Source of the DNA: Malurus cyaneus samueli | Taxonomy: Eukaryota > Chordata > Aves > Passeriformes > Maluridae | DNA: 64,000 bases | Assembly (NCBI GenBank): GCA_009741485.1 | Contig: CM019236.1 | Location: forward strand, 44,172,118 to 44,236,117 | Reading direction: 5' to 3' | Shown: positions 53,101 to 61,300 of the stretch, in pieces | Position numbering within the stretch: the stretch's first letter is position 1 | Layout: every line of letters begins with the position of its first letter | Program-made: the position numbers and the translations under genes | The notes under the pieces: model-generated | What the model was told of the DNA's origin: nothing | Database searches by the model: none | The model's input: only the letters and a program-made list of their open reading frames with translations

Positions 53101-56100
53101 TAATGGAGGCATTAGCCAAAAAATATTGTGGTTTTAGATAGGGACAGTGTGTGAAGTAAGTAACAGATGGGTAAATGTTTGTTTAAAGTAGATTTCAACG
53201 CATTTCAAGCTAAGGGGTCAAGGAGTGCCATCAGGAAGTAACTTTGTAAACGTGAGTAGTGAAATGAAGGCTGTCACTATTAAGTTGAGGATATCACAGA
53301 TTTCAGCAATTAGAGACTTAATTACATATTGACTATATCTCAAGTTTGATTTCTTCAGGATATTTATTTTTACTTATACAAATATGCAACAGGACATGAA
53401 CTTGTTTTGAATCTTCTGTTACAAGGTGGTAGGCAATCTTAATCTGTACAGTTGTGGTGATAATTCATAGAGAAGTTTTATCACTTAAACAGAATGCAAT
53501 TTTAAATGCATAAGTATTAAGTTGTAGTATGTAAACTTAGCATGAAGTAAGTATGCTTCACTGAAATTATTGTTTTATAAATTTTTGAGATTTTTTAAGA
53601 TAGAAGTAAGTTTTCGTGCTGTTTATTTTGTTTTCTTAGAGAAAGTTGCTGTTAGTACACTGTGAATACGTACAAGTGAAATTTTTATATACTCTTTCAA
53701 CACTGCTTTTTTTTTTTTTAATGTTTGCGAAAATCCTACTGTGTCCAGCTCTAGCTGGTCAGAAATAGATGTGCTGATTCTGGCTGGAACCATTGGCCAT
53801 GTTTTGAGTTTGGGGGCAAGCAGTTTTATAGAAGAGGAACATCAAACCTGGTATTTTTCTATCAATACGCTTTGTTTGGTGCTGTGTCAGGAACTCTGTA
53901 GAAATAATTTTCTTTTGAAAGAGTGTGACCCTCAACATTGCACCAATGTGAAACAAAATTTTGATAGTATGGGGGAAACCTCTGAGTGCAAGAATATAGA
54001 CATTCCAGCAGCAATTGATTCAAAACTGGGCAAGGCCACCTCTTCATCTGAATTCATAAAAGGATCAGATAAATGGATAAGCTTAGCAACTCCATGGATC
54101 ATCCTTATTTGCTGTCGGCTCCTTCGATCCTTGAATCAGACAGGTGTTCAGTGGGCTCATCGGCCAGACTTTGGACACTGGTTGACAAGGTGGGTATCTG
54201 ATTTATTGTCACACTTTCTGCCTTATTTAAAAATTAATTCATGTTTCATTTGATGAAATATGTGTATATTTCTGTATGGTCTCTGATCAGAGAGTGCTGC
54301 AAACATACAAGGCAGATAAACAGTGAAGTGACATAAGGAATTTTTCATTGCTATTTTATGCAGGAGTGATTCTTCGTGTACTATCAATAGTTTATAATCT
54401 TTGCCCTGCACCATGACTTATCTAATTAATGCCAATTATACATGATAGATTTATCAGAAGCAAAAAGTAAATATTTTCCATGTGTAAGTCAACAGTGTCT
54501 GGTTTGGGAAATTAAACATCACTTAATAGAATTAAACTCTTGAAATTAAGGCAGGAAGGTTCTGCATAATTCCAAACTTTATGAAGTCACAGGAGAACAT
54601 GCTGCACATTGAATTCATCCTTGTCTATCACATGGTTTTAATGTGTGGGTAAAAAGCTGAAGGAATTTTTTGAGTGTAATTTGCTAAACAAGAAAGGGAA
54701 TTTTTCAAAGCTGAAAGTACACTGGAGAAGTGCTTCTCCTTTTTTAGTATTTTGAAGAACTATAGTTATAATGCAATGATACTTGAACCGTCTGAGGTAC
54801 TTCTGTTGGTGGATGGAGAAGCAATACTTTGTGACTGACTAGTCAAGGTTTTTCAAACAGCAGATGAAGAGGCTCTGCTGTGTAAGATAAATAGATTTCT
54901 TGCCAGTATCTTACAACACATGGATGAAATGTCATTCATCATTCATTAAAAATGACATGAGTGAATGGACTAATATGAGACTTGTTATTTATTGGCAGAC
55001 TCACAGATGAAATGCTAATTGCAGTGACAGGCATGAGTGCTGAAAGGCATGAGTTATGAGGGAATTTATCGTATTTTAGCAGTTGTTCTATACGAGAGTT
55101 TTCACCATGCATTTCTGCTCTTGAGATGAGGTGAGGGAATGAATAAAAAAATTGTATTTCCTACATCAAGTCCATATGATAGATAACTGACTCCTTCATT
55201 ATGAGCTAAGCCAATGTGTGAGCAGGATGAGGTGTGATTTGGTGTGTCTGTGAGGATTTTTGCAATTAATCCTGAGTATCTGCCAAAGATTTATTTGCCC
55301 AGTAATGTCCTGAGCCAGTTTTTTTTTTCAGACTGTCAGTCTTTTTCCTTGAATGTGCTGGTGCCCCAAGGGCATGAAACAAGGGCCTGATACTCCTGCA
55401 GCTGAAAACTTGGTTTGTTTCAGATATATGCTTTTACTCATGTGGTCTTACAGAGATGTTTATTAACTCTTGGAAATATTACCAGACTTCTAAAAATTGT
55501 GTGTGCATGTATGGACTTAAGTTCCAAAGACCCTGTCTTGCTTTAATATGCTCCCACCTCTGATTTCATGGTGCTACAGTGCAGCAAAACCTTTTATAGC
55601 CTTGGGCTGTGGGGGGAACCTCAAGGACATAACACAGGTGAAGTGTAATCTGCTGATAGAGCAGGTGCTTCTAGGGCTTCCTGATTTGTAACAGAAGTGG
55701 GAAATCCTTAAGCCCAGCTCTAACACTATTGCCTATCAGGGGCTTCCAAGCAACCCACTCAGGTAAACTCAAGGCTTCTTACACCTGTTCTGGCTTGCTC
55801 TTTTGTTGTTGTTGTTGAGGAAGGAATGGGTAGAAGGGAGGGAGTAGGCTATATATGTGTTTGATTTCTGTCCCTGTGAATTGGAATTCATATGAATTTG
55901 AATATGTCTGTATCTTTTTCTATACTGGGTAAGCCATTACTGGACCCATGGTTGAACACAGGGTAAGAAATAACCTTCCTCAGTCTTCTGGTAATGTTCT
56001 TTGTAATGCAGCTCCAAATACTGTTGGTTGCCTTTGCTACCAGGGCATGTTGCATGCTGGTGGTTGAGTCAGGGTCCACCTAGACAATCAGAGTCACCTC

Positions 56101-59100
56101 TGAAAAGATCAGCCCCCAGTCTGTCCTGATGTGTGAAGCTATTTGTTCCAAGGTGCAGGACTTCCCTCGTGCCTTTGGTGAACTTCATAAGATCCTGGTG
56201 GGCAATTTCACCATCCTGTCAAGGGTGAATCCTTGATTGTCAGCAGACCCACCTACTGTATCGGCCACTCCTCCCAGTTCTGTGTTGTCTGCAGACTTTT
56301 TAAGGGGATAATGCCCATCACGCAGGTCATTAGTGAAGGCATTAAACAGTATTGGCCCCAGTGGGAAGTCCTGAGGTTGACAAATAGTGACTGGCCTCCA
56401 GGTGGACTTTGTGCTACTAATGGCAACCCTGTGAATCCAGCATTTGAATACTTTTCAGTCCACCTGACTATACACTTTTCTAGCATGAGATTTCCTATGG
56501 GGATGTTACAGGAGCTGATGTTAAAAGCTTTGTTAAAGCAACAGATAAGCAGCAATGTCTGCTTTATGTTCTTCCACTGAGCTGGTCTCATCACAAAAAT
56601 CTGTGAGAATGATAAACTATTCTCCTTCGTAAAGCCATCACAACCCTATTATTAAAGCTGTCTGCCTCCCCCTGCAGTAAGACTGAAGTACAGCAGCTTG
56701 ATACCAAAACGAAGCCATCAGAATTTTATAGGTGAATTGCTTTCTCTGTTCCCTGTCAAATTATGGCCTCACAATGGGTGTGTTTGCTTGGATCTTGTGG
56801 AAAGTAGAAGAGAAAAGGTCCTGCAGGTATACTCTTAGGCTATGACTGATTGGGTAGAATAGTATACTGTAGGAGCTTTTGCCATGCAGGCAAGGTACTT
56901 GCTCTATTTCTCTTTACCTTGCTGGCCCTGTATTTCACTTGTTCCTGTGTCACTATGGTGAACTAAATCACTAAATAGATGTGGCTGGTAAAATAACTCA
57001 AGATGGCATGGGAAACTCTTGGCTTTGAGTTGGATGACTTCTTGCTGATTTACCATTGGTCTTCATGGCAAATGGGCTGGCTTATAACAGGAATGCATGC
57101 AGGGAAGAGCATACAAGTCAGCACTGCTGTTGTTGAAATTACTGTAAAAAAAGAATGTAGAAGTATCTGCATCTTTTGAAATACTACAGACATAGACATT
57201 TACTTTCTGCCACTGTTGAGCATTCCTTAAAAATAACCACTTGCCTTTCAAATCTAACTGCTTAAGAACAATGATTCACTGCCTTGTACTTTGGGAGACT
57301 TACTAAGTCCAGAATGTTGTGCCATGGCAGGCTAAGAGGATGTGTGATAGGGACTGTCAGTGTCACAGTTCTGCCTTCTGCCTTTCATTGGTGGAACTGC
57401 TTTTGCTGTGTTCAGGGAGTACGTGAAAGCACAGAGCCCTGGTAGCCCTGCTGCAGGTCATTTAGTCTGCTGTGGAGGTACAACCTGACTTAAACAATGG
57501 AGCATTTTTCAGCCTAACAGGAGAATATTATGCATGTGTCCATGCTGACATATGTTTCAGTTGCAATATAGGGTTAACAGATCAGTAGTGTTAGAAGTAT
57601 TACAGTTTTTGGACTTGAGTGATGGGATGTAGTAGAGTTCTTGACTCTGTTATGGCTCATTAAACAAGCTTCAGAAAGATTAGCCAGTGATGCAACTGAA
57701 TTTTTACACATGGTCCCGTGGTCTGTAAAGTGTCTGGGATTTCCTATTTGGCCAGCATGCTTGCATTTTCTTTACTTGGTGGTTTTAACATCTTTGTTCT
57801 TTTTGCTTCACATGATAACAGGGCTGTAGAGATGTCTGTTTCCTTAGTGATTTGATCAAGGCTGAGATGATGTGTTGTCCTTACAGCATGAACTAAAAGT
57901 TGATGAGTTGCATAAAGCACTTATTCCTCTTCCTAAAATGCATTGCTAGTCTATAAGGTTGATTGTTATTCTATTTTTAATATTAGTTTAATCTGCATAG
58001 TTATGTCTTAATAGCATGTTTTTTACTAATAAGAATTTAGACCCTTTCTTGGATTGTATGTGCCCTTGTTAGTTTGAATTCAAGTAACTCAGGCTTTTTT
58101 CTAGCCAGCCTTCTATCTTGTCTCTAAAGATAAACTAATGAACAAATGGTCCTCTTTTTTTATTCCCCTGTATTGATATTTTAGACATCTATGCTCATGC
58201 TCAGACTAGTATTTTGCTTAACTGGACAGTGTTTACAGGGCTCAGCATTTGAGACAGAGACACTGTTGTCCAGGTTTTTGTTTGATGTAAGCATCAAAAC
58301 GCAGAAAATCAATCTAGCTATAGTGTGTTGAATTTGGCTATTATGAATGCATTTAACAGTACTGAAATAAAGAAAATATTCTTTGTTATTTGTACACAGA
58401 CTGTGAACTAAAAAGTACTTTGTTGGGGGGGGGGAAGAACAAAAAAATTCAGACAGTAGATGAAGTGGAAGAAAACATGCAATCTATATCTGACTGGAAG
58501 TTGGCTTTTCTTTTTTGTTGGTTGGTATGCAGTTAGTTTTATTAGTCTATTAATCTTGGCCACAGCTGATACTTGAAAGGTGTCAGAGCTGGTACATGGC
58601 AGTGTCAGCTAGAAGAGAAGTGACAAGAAGCATCAGCATGGGAAGATGATAATATTTTCTTTTAATAATGTACTTAACCATCACCAAATGTCCTTCCTCT
58701 CAAAGCCAGCAAAGCTTGTGACTTCTGTGTATTTAGCTGTACTTAGTGAAATGAAAGAAACAGTTAAAAAGGGCCTTATCCACTTAAATTATTAATCATG
58801 CACATTTATAATTCCTTTCATTCTATTTGTATTTACAGTAATGAGGTGAGATCTAAGCAGTGGAAGAAAATGTCTCCAGCCTTTATTGTGTTAACAGAAG
58901 TAGGGGTGTAGACCTCAAGCTATTTCACTGGGAAGATAGAGCCAAAGTACACTTTTTTCCTTCCCTTCTCACTGGAAAGCTATTGGTTCTTCACTTTCAA
59001 TTTTGTAGTTTGTGCAAAACCCTCTACATTGCAGCTGAGATCAGAATAGCTTGTTGTGCTTGTATTTCTTAGTAGACTATCAAAATAATTTAGAACTTTG

Positions 59101-61300
59101 CAAAACGATTGGACTATGTGTTGAGCAAATGCCATCTCCTTTCAAAAGATGTGCTAATTACATATGCTTTTAGCTGCCTAACTGTAGGAACCTTGGCTAG
59201 AAAACCTTGAAACTGTAGGTGATTTGTGCTGACCTCACTTCACTTGCTGTAAATAATTTTCTTGCTTTTTAGCAAATGCTACGAAACAGTGGGGTAGGTT
59301 ATTTTAAACAAAAATTATGGTTCAAAAATATTCCAAACGGAGATCACAGAGGAATATTACAAGAAAACCTGGATATGAGATGCATATTAGTCCCTGTGCT
59401 AGTGGTCAAGAATAAAACTCAATGTCTGTTGAGTTTTTTAGATAAAGAGATGAAGATGATGATGATGATGTGCTGTTATTTATCCCTGATTTGTCTTGCT
59501 CTCATAGAATGAGTAGCCAAGGAGATTATGAAGGCTTAAAGTTTTCTATAAACACTCATTTGAAATGTTTAGTGGCCACTAAATTAGTTCATTATGCTTT
59601 GTTCATAAAGGAGGTAGTGCTTGAGGTATCCTCACAGGTTGCTGCGGGAATCCATTCACTGCTTCTGCTGTCTCCTTAGTTAGAAGAAGAACAGTTGTGA
59701 GGAGAAGCATCAAGGCTTGATTTTCTCTCTCACAGCATTCTAGGTCTTATTCCTCTCACTTTTCTTCACTGACTTTCAGAGATCAATGCATCTGATGGAA
59801 TTCTTGTTAAGGTGTACAAACTACTTGACTGGGTCCTATTTAGAGAACTAACAGGACAATTTTTCTGCCATACAACCTTTCCTCTGTGACTTTCCAAGCA
59901 CAACAGCTGAAACAGCTATTTGTCAAGCCTCTAATATTCGCTGTATAGTAGGGAAATAGTAAAATAAACCTATTTGAAGTACAGTAAGTTTTATTAACTC
60001 AGAAATAAAACTGGAATTTCATAAGTGTGGTGGGATTCAATGCAGATAAAAACCCGGGCGCACTGTTAGTTTCCTGAAGTTAGTGGTCTTTTATCAGGAG
60101 CTTTTGAGTTGTGGAAAACAGAAGATGGAGCCCTTAGCTCTCACAATCTATATGATGTTCTTAACTGAAGGCAAATCTGACACAATTAGTGGTTTTGTAC
60201 CATTTGGGATACTGGGGATGTTTTCAGTAGGCATGAGCTGGCAATTCTTGGACTACAGTTGACTTTCTGAAACTATGTGTTAGGGGTTCGGTGCAGGTCT
60301 TTGACTTACCCATTATATTTTGTGGTGCTAATTCATACTACTGAAGATTTAAATACTTAACTCTAACAACATGCTCAGTGAAATGCCCGTGATTCTGGAA
60401 TGAGTGTTACCTGTTTAGGATGCAGGGGAACAAACAAATAAACTATATCTGGAATCTCTGTCAATAATGCAAATTTTATGTCTATCTCTTGTATGTATTG
60501 ACACAGCACAAGGTGCTGTAGTCGCATTAGGGAATCACATTGTGGTGAGTTTGTGTGTATGTTTGAAGCTATGTAAGTATATTTCTGGTCATTTTGGGTG
60601 GGTAATATGTTCTATGACTAAAATTAAACAAATCAAATACATGTGTAGCTATTTCAAATGACAGAATAGTTCTTAATCCTGTAGTGCAAAATTTTTTTTG
60701 ATGCTAGAAAATGAAAATGCTGTAGTAGAAGCAAAATACACTTTTCCAAAATGTATAAATAACAAAATACTAGTTTAAAAGCAGTAAACCCTTTTCTGTT
60801 ATGCAATATGCAGCTCACTTTTTATATAATTAACAGAATAACTAGCATGCAGTGGAACACAATAATTACACTTTTAAATATGCATGCTTGAATAGAAAAC
60901 CTCATTAATAAAACTGCTTTTCTAAAAAAAAGAAAATATTTTACCATACCTCTTAGAAAGTTCATAACAGATACCATTGCAGTGATTAATTTGGTGCTGC
61001 ATTAATTAATACAGTTTATTTAATACAGTGCTGTAGCTAAGGCTCTATCAAATGTGTTTAGCACTAATTACTGTTTTAAAAGCGGTTTTTTGTTTCTTTT
61101 CTTCCCAGCTCTGAACATAAATTTGAACTCTCCTTCTTGGCTGCAGTCTCCCTACTTCTGATCTTCTTTCTGGTTCAAAGAAGGTGCTCCCTGGTTTCGA
61201 AAATTGCAATGGCACTTGGACTCCTGGGAGTCTACAGTTACCGGGCAGCTATTGGAAATGTCACATTTCCATGGCAACATGGTGGCAAAGATATTTCAAA
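23007..61300 (+). CDS. PIGG: PIGG, GPI ethanolamine phosphate transferase 2 (5' ten coding exons; continues past window)
   Basis: PIGG transfers ethanolamine phosphate from phosphatidylethanolamine to the second mannose of GPI precursors in the ER membrane, as a complex with PIGF. The ten exons placed here (listed in the following entries) join in phase except at exons 8 and 9. They encode about 751 residues of a protein of about 980 in mammals. Seen in the translation: an N-terminal membrane anchor (residues 7-28); an alkaline-phosphatase-fold lumenal domain with VLIDALREDF (Asp76), PPTVTMPR (residues 113-120, with the probable nucleophilic Thr), GLDHIGH (Asp221, His225) and GDHGMSETGSHG (Asp269, His270); then several hydrophobic segments from about residue 430 onward. 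Sequons occur at Asn58 and Asn196. Residue-by-residue similarity to mammalian PIGG leaves no doubt about identity. The introns are 1.5 to 7.5 kb. Whether this allele makes full-length protein is uncertain because of the exon 8 and 9 acceptors. Confidence 0.97.
23167..26280 (+). other. PIGG: PIGG intron 1
   Basis: This intron of about 3.1 kb starts at the CpG island with donor GTAACG and ends with the acceptor tgttgcttag. The first 300 bases are still GC-rich; the rest is AT-leaning. I recognised no repeat family, nested gene or RNA gene in it. Confidence 0.85.
26281..26486 (+). CDS. PIGG: PIGG coding exon 2 (nucleophile region)
   Basis: It encodes residues 54-122 and ends in phase 0 (attaag|gtaagt). 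It contains a sequon (Asn58-Trp-Thr), the first metal-ligand motif VIVLIDALREDFVFGSKG with Asp76, and PPTVTMPRIK (residues 113-122), where the threonine expected to carry the ethanolamine phosphate intermediate lies. All are near-identical to mammalian PIGG. The acceptor is gttgcttag. Confidence 0.97.
26487..28688 (+). other. PIGG: PIGG intron 2
   Basis: The intron has donor GTAAGT and acceptor tttcattag. More than half of it (26584-27801) is a solo LTR, annotated separately. The rest (26487-26583 and 27802-28688) is unique-looking intronic sequence without recognised features. Confidence 0.9.
26584..27801 (-). mobile_element. Solo LTR (ERVL-type) with 5-bp target-site duplication
   Basis: The element is bounded by inverted terminal sequences, TGTCGTGGTTT on the left and AAACCATGACA on the right, so it starts TG and ends CA. 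It is flanked by a perfect 5-base direct repeat, tggtg at 26579-26583 and 27802-27806. A poly(A) signal lies on the - strand (tttatt at 26766-26771), placing the LTR antisense to PIGG. At 1,218 bases with no gag, pol or env frame, it is a solo LTR left by recombination between two LTRs. A 5-bp duplication and TG...CA ends fit the ERVL class. It holds a pyrimidine-rich tract, C runs and CpG sites, which suggest moderate age. The family name is not assigned. Confidence 0.9.
28689..28898 (+). CDS. PIGG: PIGG coding exon 3
   Basis: It encodes residues 123-192, phase 0 at both ends (tttcattag|gctttg ... acagag|gtgaga). Motifs such as ALMTGSIPGF, the AGKRIIFYGDDTWVKLFPKHF stretch and YDGTTSFFVSDF are characteristic of the lumenal phosphatase-fold domain of PIGG and nearly unchanged from mammals. 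There are no internal stops or indels. Confidence 0.97.
28899..30382 (+). other. PIGG: PIGG intron 3
   Basis: This 1.5-kb AT-rich intron has donor GTGAGA and acceptor ttctttgag. The acceptor tract is weaker in pyrimidines than its neighbours. No repeat or RNA gene was recognised. Confidence 0.85.
30383..30571 (+). CDS. PIGG: PIGG coding exon 4 (metal-binding Asp/His)
   Basis: It encodes residues 193-255, phase 0 at both ends (tttgag|gttgat ... tcaaag|gtaata). It contains a sequon (Asn196-Val-Thr) and the HYLGLDHIGHMTGPNSP motif, in which Asp221 and His225 are the expected zinc ligands of the active site. Conserved with mammalian PIGG over its whole length. Confidence 0.97.
30572..32130 (+). 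other. PIGG: PIGG intron 4
   Basis: This 1.6-kb AT-rich intron has donor GTAATA and acceptor tgatttgcag. An open frame of 87 codons (30998-31261) has no similarity I can recognise. No repeats were identified. Confidence 0.85.
32131..32269 (+). CDS. PIGG: PIGG coding exon 5 (GDHGMSETGSHG motif)
   Basis: It encodes residues 256-301 plus the first base of codon 302. It contains NLLVVCGDHGMSETGSHGG, whose Asp269 and His270 are the third metal-ligand pair of the alkaline-phosphatase fold, then VHTPLLFISSAFE. The acceptor is gatttgcag and the donor agtg|gtaagg (GT at 32270-32271), phase 1. Confidence 0.97.
32305..32700 (+). mobile_element. ERVL-type LTR copy, sense (left arm of inverted pair)
   Basis: It starts near 'cagctggaatggagttaatt' (about 32316) and runs through 'cagggctgtgttttgtattc' and 'tgatgacacactggtg', then 'gaccaaagggatattccatacc', and ends near 'ggtcagcagatggtgataaa' plus an AT-rich tail. 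This order matches a very common avian ERVL LTR known to me. It is incomplete and diverged, with a small duplication around 32,406-32,480 ('ctctgaattaagg' occurs twice). There is no coding capacity. Confidence 0.75.
32870..33235 (-). mobile_element. ERVL-type LTR copy, antisense (right arm of inverted pair)
   Basis: Read on the - strand this is the same LTR as the left arm. It shows the reverse complements of the same landmarks in reverse order: 'gatgcacaatacagtttctcat' near 32,896, 'tatggtatggcctattcc' near 33,011, 'catcagtgtgttatcagaat' near 33,139, 'cagaacacagccctgtacc' near 33,176 and 'gagaaaattaactctg' near 33,203. The outer 95 bases of the two arms agree at roughly four positions in five by eye. 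Confidence 0.75.
35752..35964 (+). CDS. PIGG: PIGG coding exon 6
   Basis: It completes codon 302, encodes residues 303-372, and gives the first base of codon 373. The acceptor is gttgattctag and the donor gaaaaag|gtaaat (GT at 35965-35966), phase 1 to phase 1. The translation contains VQQTDLASTLAIGLGLPI and MREQLRFVHLN, the end of the lumenal catalytic domain, as in mammalian PIGG. Confidence 0.96.
37745..38145 (+). repeat. CR1 LINE fragment A, sense
   Basis: It begins near 'aggaggatcctgggagatac' and continues with landmarks of CR1 reverse-transcriptase sequence: 'accagtcagcctcacctctg', 'atctacttagacttctataa' followed by 'ggcctttggtaaggctttcc', and 'agaaattggctgcatggcc'. It is heavily mutated, with stops and frameshifts, and stops being recognisable near 38,145. 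Confidence 0.75.
38510..39430 (+). repeat. CR1 LINE fragment B, sense
   Basis: It starts with 'ggacagcaagctagactgaa' and passes through 'atcagcagcacaaagtcccc', 'tatttaacaccttcattaat' then 'gatctgagcag', 'atgccaaatcctacacctg', 'acaaggagaggctgagggtg' and 'actggacacagatctgagca'. This is the CR1 3' half in order. The start overlaps in consensus terms with the end of fragment A, so this may be a second insertion or a rearranged copy. The 3' tail is missing. Confidence 0.8.
41945..43030 (-). repeat. CR1 LINE, antisense
   Basis: It begins on the + strand with 'agaatcacaggctgagtaag', the reverse complement of a CR1 tail, and continues with the antisense landmarks 'aggtagaacttcctgcgttc', 'aggcccagctccctcagcc', 'gaactggacacagcactcca', 'tgttgaggtctttttgaagg' and 'gtgtggtcagtgaactttgc'. 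About 1.1 kb of the CR1 3' end is retained, less decayed than the other copies. No intact reverse-transcriptase frame remains. Confidence 0.9.
43462..43679 (+). CDS. PIGG: PIGG coding exon 7
   Basis: It completes codon 373 and encodes residues 374-445, ending phase 0 (attatggag|gtatga). The acceptor is cttctctccag. The translation runs from a Gly-Tyr-Glu-His-Phe segment through SHGNWIKLYLEGN and VAQYDMYSMMVGTVIIME, so it links the lumenal domain to the first membrane segment of the C-terminal half. There are no stops or indels. Confidence 0.95.
43680..46046 (+). other. PIGG: PIGG intron 7
   Basis: This 2.4-kb intron has donor GTATGA. Its end is ambiguous: a pyrimidine-rich tract is followed by an AG at 46034-46035 and a second AG at 46045-46046 (see exon 8). 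No repeat family was recognised inside. Confidence 0.75.
46047..46316 (+). CDS. PIGG: PIGG coding exon 8 (acceptor ambiguous, possible 1-base deletion)
   Basis: From 46047 the exon gives 90 in-frame codons (residues 446-535) starting LLLSVPKALSKRAEFEVPL, with two membrane segments (around FSLLFYLMCLMLCAVHVIV and WLTAVGVMMLISALMCGIL). It ends phase 0 (ctgaag|gtaaga). However, the AG closest to the pyrimidine tract is at 46034-46035. Starting at 46036 gives V-L-P-S and then a frame that stops after about a dozen codons. Similarity to other PIGG proteins expects seven residues between Glu445 and Ser-Val-Pro; the bases between 46036 and 46055 are one short of that. Using the second AG (46045-46046) restores the frame but omits four residues of a membrane segment. 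Exon identity is certain; its 5' edge is not. Confidence 0.85.
47769..47968 (-). repeat. CR1 LINE 3' end, antisense
   Basis: The + strand reads 'agaatcacagaatgatagaa' then 'ggttggaagggacctgaaag', 'ttgctcagagctttaactag', 'ttccagggatggggcatcc' and 'ctgggaacctgttatagtgt', which is the last 200 bases of CR1 in reverse complement. It is a short 5'-truncated insertion and is fairly well preserved. Confidence 0.92.
51217..51250. repeat. (TTTG)n microsatellite
   Basis: About seven consecutive TTTG units follow 'gtggggttttg'. This is simple sequence within intron 8. Confidence 0.9.
51980..52830. repeat. GC-richer block, possible LTR-derived repeat
   Basis: This 850-base patch stands out from the AT-rich intron 8 by higher G+C, 'ctgctgg' and 'cagctgctgg' recurrences, and a 'gtaagatttaataagacagg' segment like the antisense poly(A) region of avian LTRs. 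It then reads 'atcaggcccagggctcagtc', which also reminds me of songbird LTR sequence. I could not find matching terminal sequences or a target-site duplication, so the class is uncertain. Open frames inside (up to 97 codons) are on both strands and are not called. Confidence 0.35.
53732..54189 (+). CDS. PIGG: PIGG coding exon 9 (canonical acceptor missing)
   Basis: It encodes residues 536-687 plus two bases of codon 688, from Asn-Pro-Thr-Val-Ser to HWLT, ending phase 2 (acaag|gtgggt). Similarity to mammalian PIGG starts exactly at 53732, the Asn-Pro pair that follows the exon 8 lysine, with no gap up to the Trp-Ser-Glu motif. It contains a long hydrophobic segment (IDVLILAGTIGHVLSLG), EEEHQTWYF, a variable Cys/Glu-rich loop, and the WIILICCRLLRSLNQTGVQWAHRPD signature. 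The bases just before it are gcgaa, not AG. The next AGs downstream (53747-53748, 53753-53754) and the only one upstream within the open frame (53675-53676) are all out of phase with exon 8. The exon is real; its splicing is not explained. Confidence 0.9.
54190..61108 (+). other. PIGG: PIGG intron 9
   Basis: This 6.9-kb intron has donor GTGGGT and acceptor cttcccag. It contains a degraded antisense CR1 (55,950-56,650), a run of ten or more G residues near 58,424 and many A/T runs. Other open frames are short and unrecognised. Confidence 0.85.
55950..56650 (-). repeat. CR1 LINE fragment, antisense, degraded
   Basis: The + strand carries antisense CR1 landmarks such as 'tctgtgttgtctgcagactt', 'taatgcccatcacgcaggtc', 'attaaacagtattggcccca' and 'ggctcatcacaaaa'-like wording near the end. 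These correspond to the portion of CR1 upstream of the last 1 kb, so both ends appear truncated. Two overlapping open frames of about 115 codons (one per strand, 56,233-56,594) come from this element and are not genes. Confidence 0.7.
61109..61300 (+). CDS. PIGG: PIGG coding exon 10
   Basis: It completes codon 688 (Ser), encodes residues 689-751 and gives two bases of codon 752. The acceptor is cttcccag and the donor ttcaaa|gtaagt (GT at 61301-61302), phase 2. The translation has a charged start (SEHKFELS), a membrane segment (FLAAVSLLLIFFLV), a short loop, and GLLGVYSYRAAIGNVTFPW with a sequon at Asn-Val-Thr, all as in mammalian PIGG. Confidence 0.96.

Larger units (their letters stand above)
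46317..53731 (+). other. PIGG: PIGG intron 8
   Basis: This 7.4-kb intron has a strong donor GTAAGA. Its 3' end lacks an AG at the position expected from protein similarity (see exon 9). It contains a CR1 tail (47,769-47,968), a (TTTG)n run (about 51,219-51,250) and a GC-richer block (51,980-52,830). The rest is AT-rich with nothing recognised. Confidence 0.8.

Noticed and set aside
53741..54253. 170-codon frame starting at GTG
   Set aside because: The body is PIGG exon 9. The GTG is not a start, and the last 21 codons run past the exon 9 donor into intron 9.
56233..56594. Opposed 115- and 113-codon frames in intron 9
   Set aside because: Both fall in a degraded antisense CR1 fragment, so they are repeat-derived.
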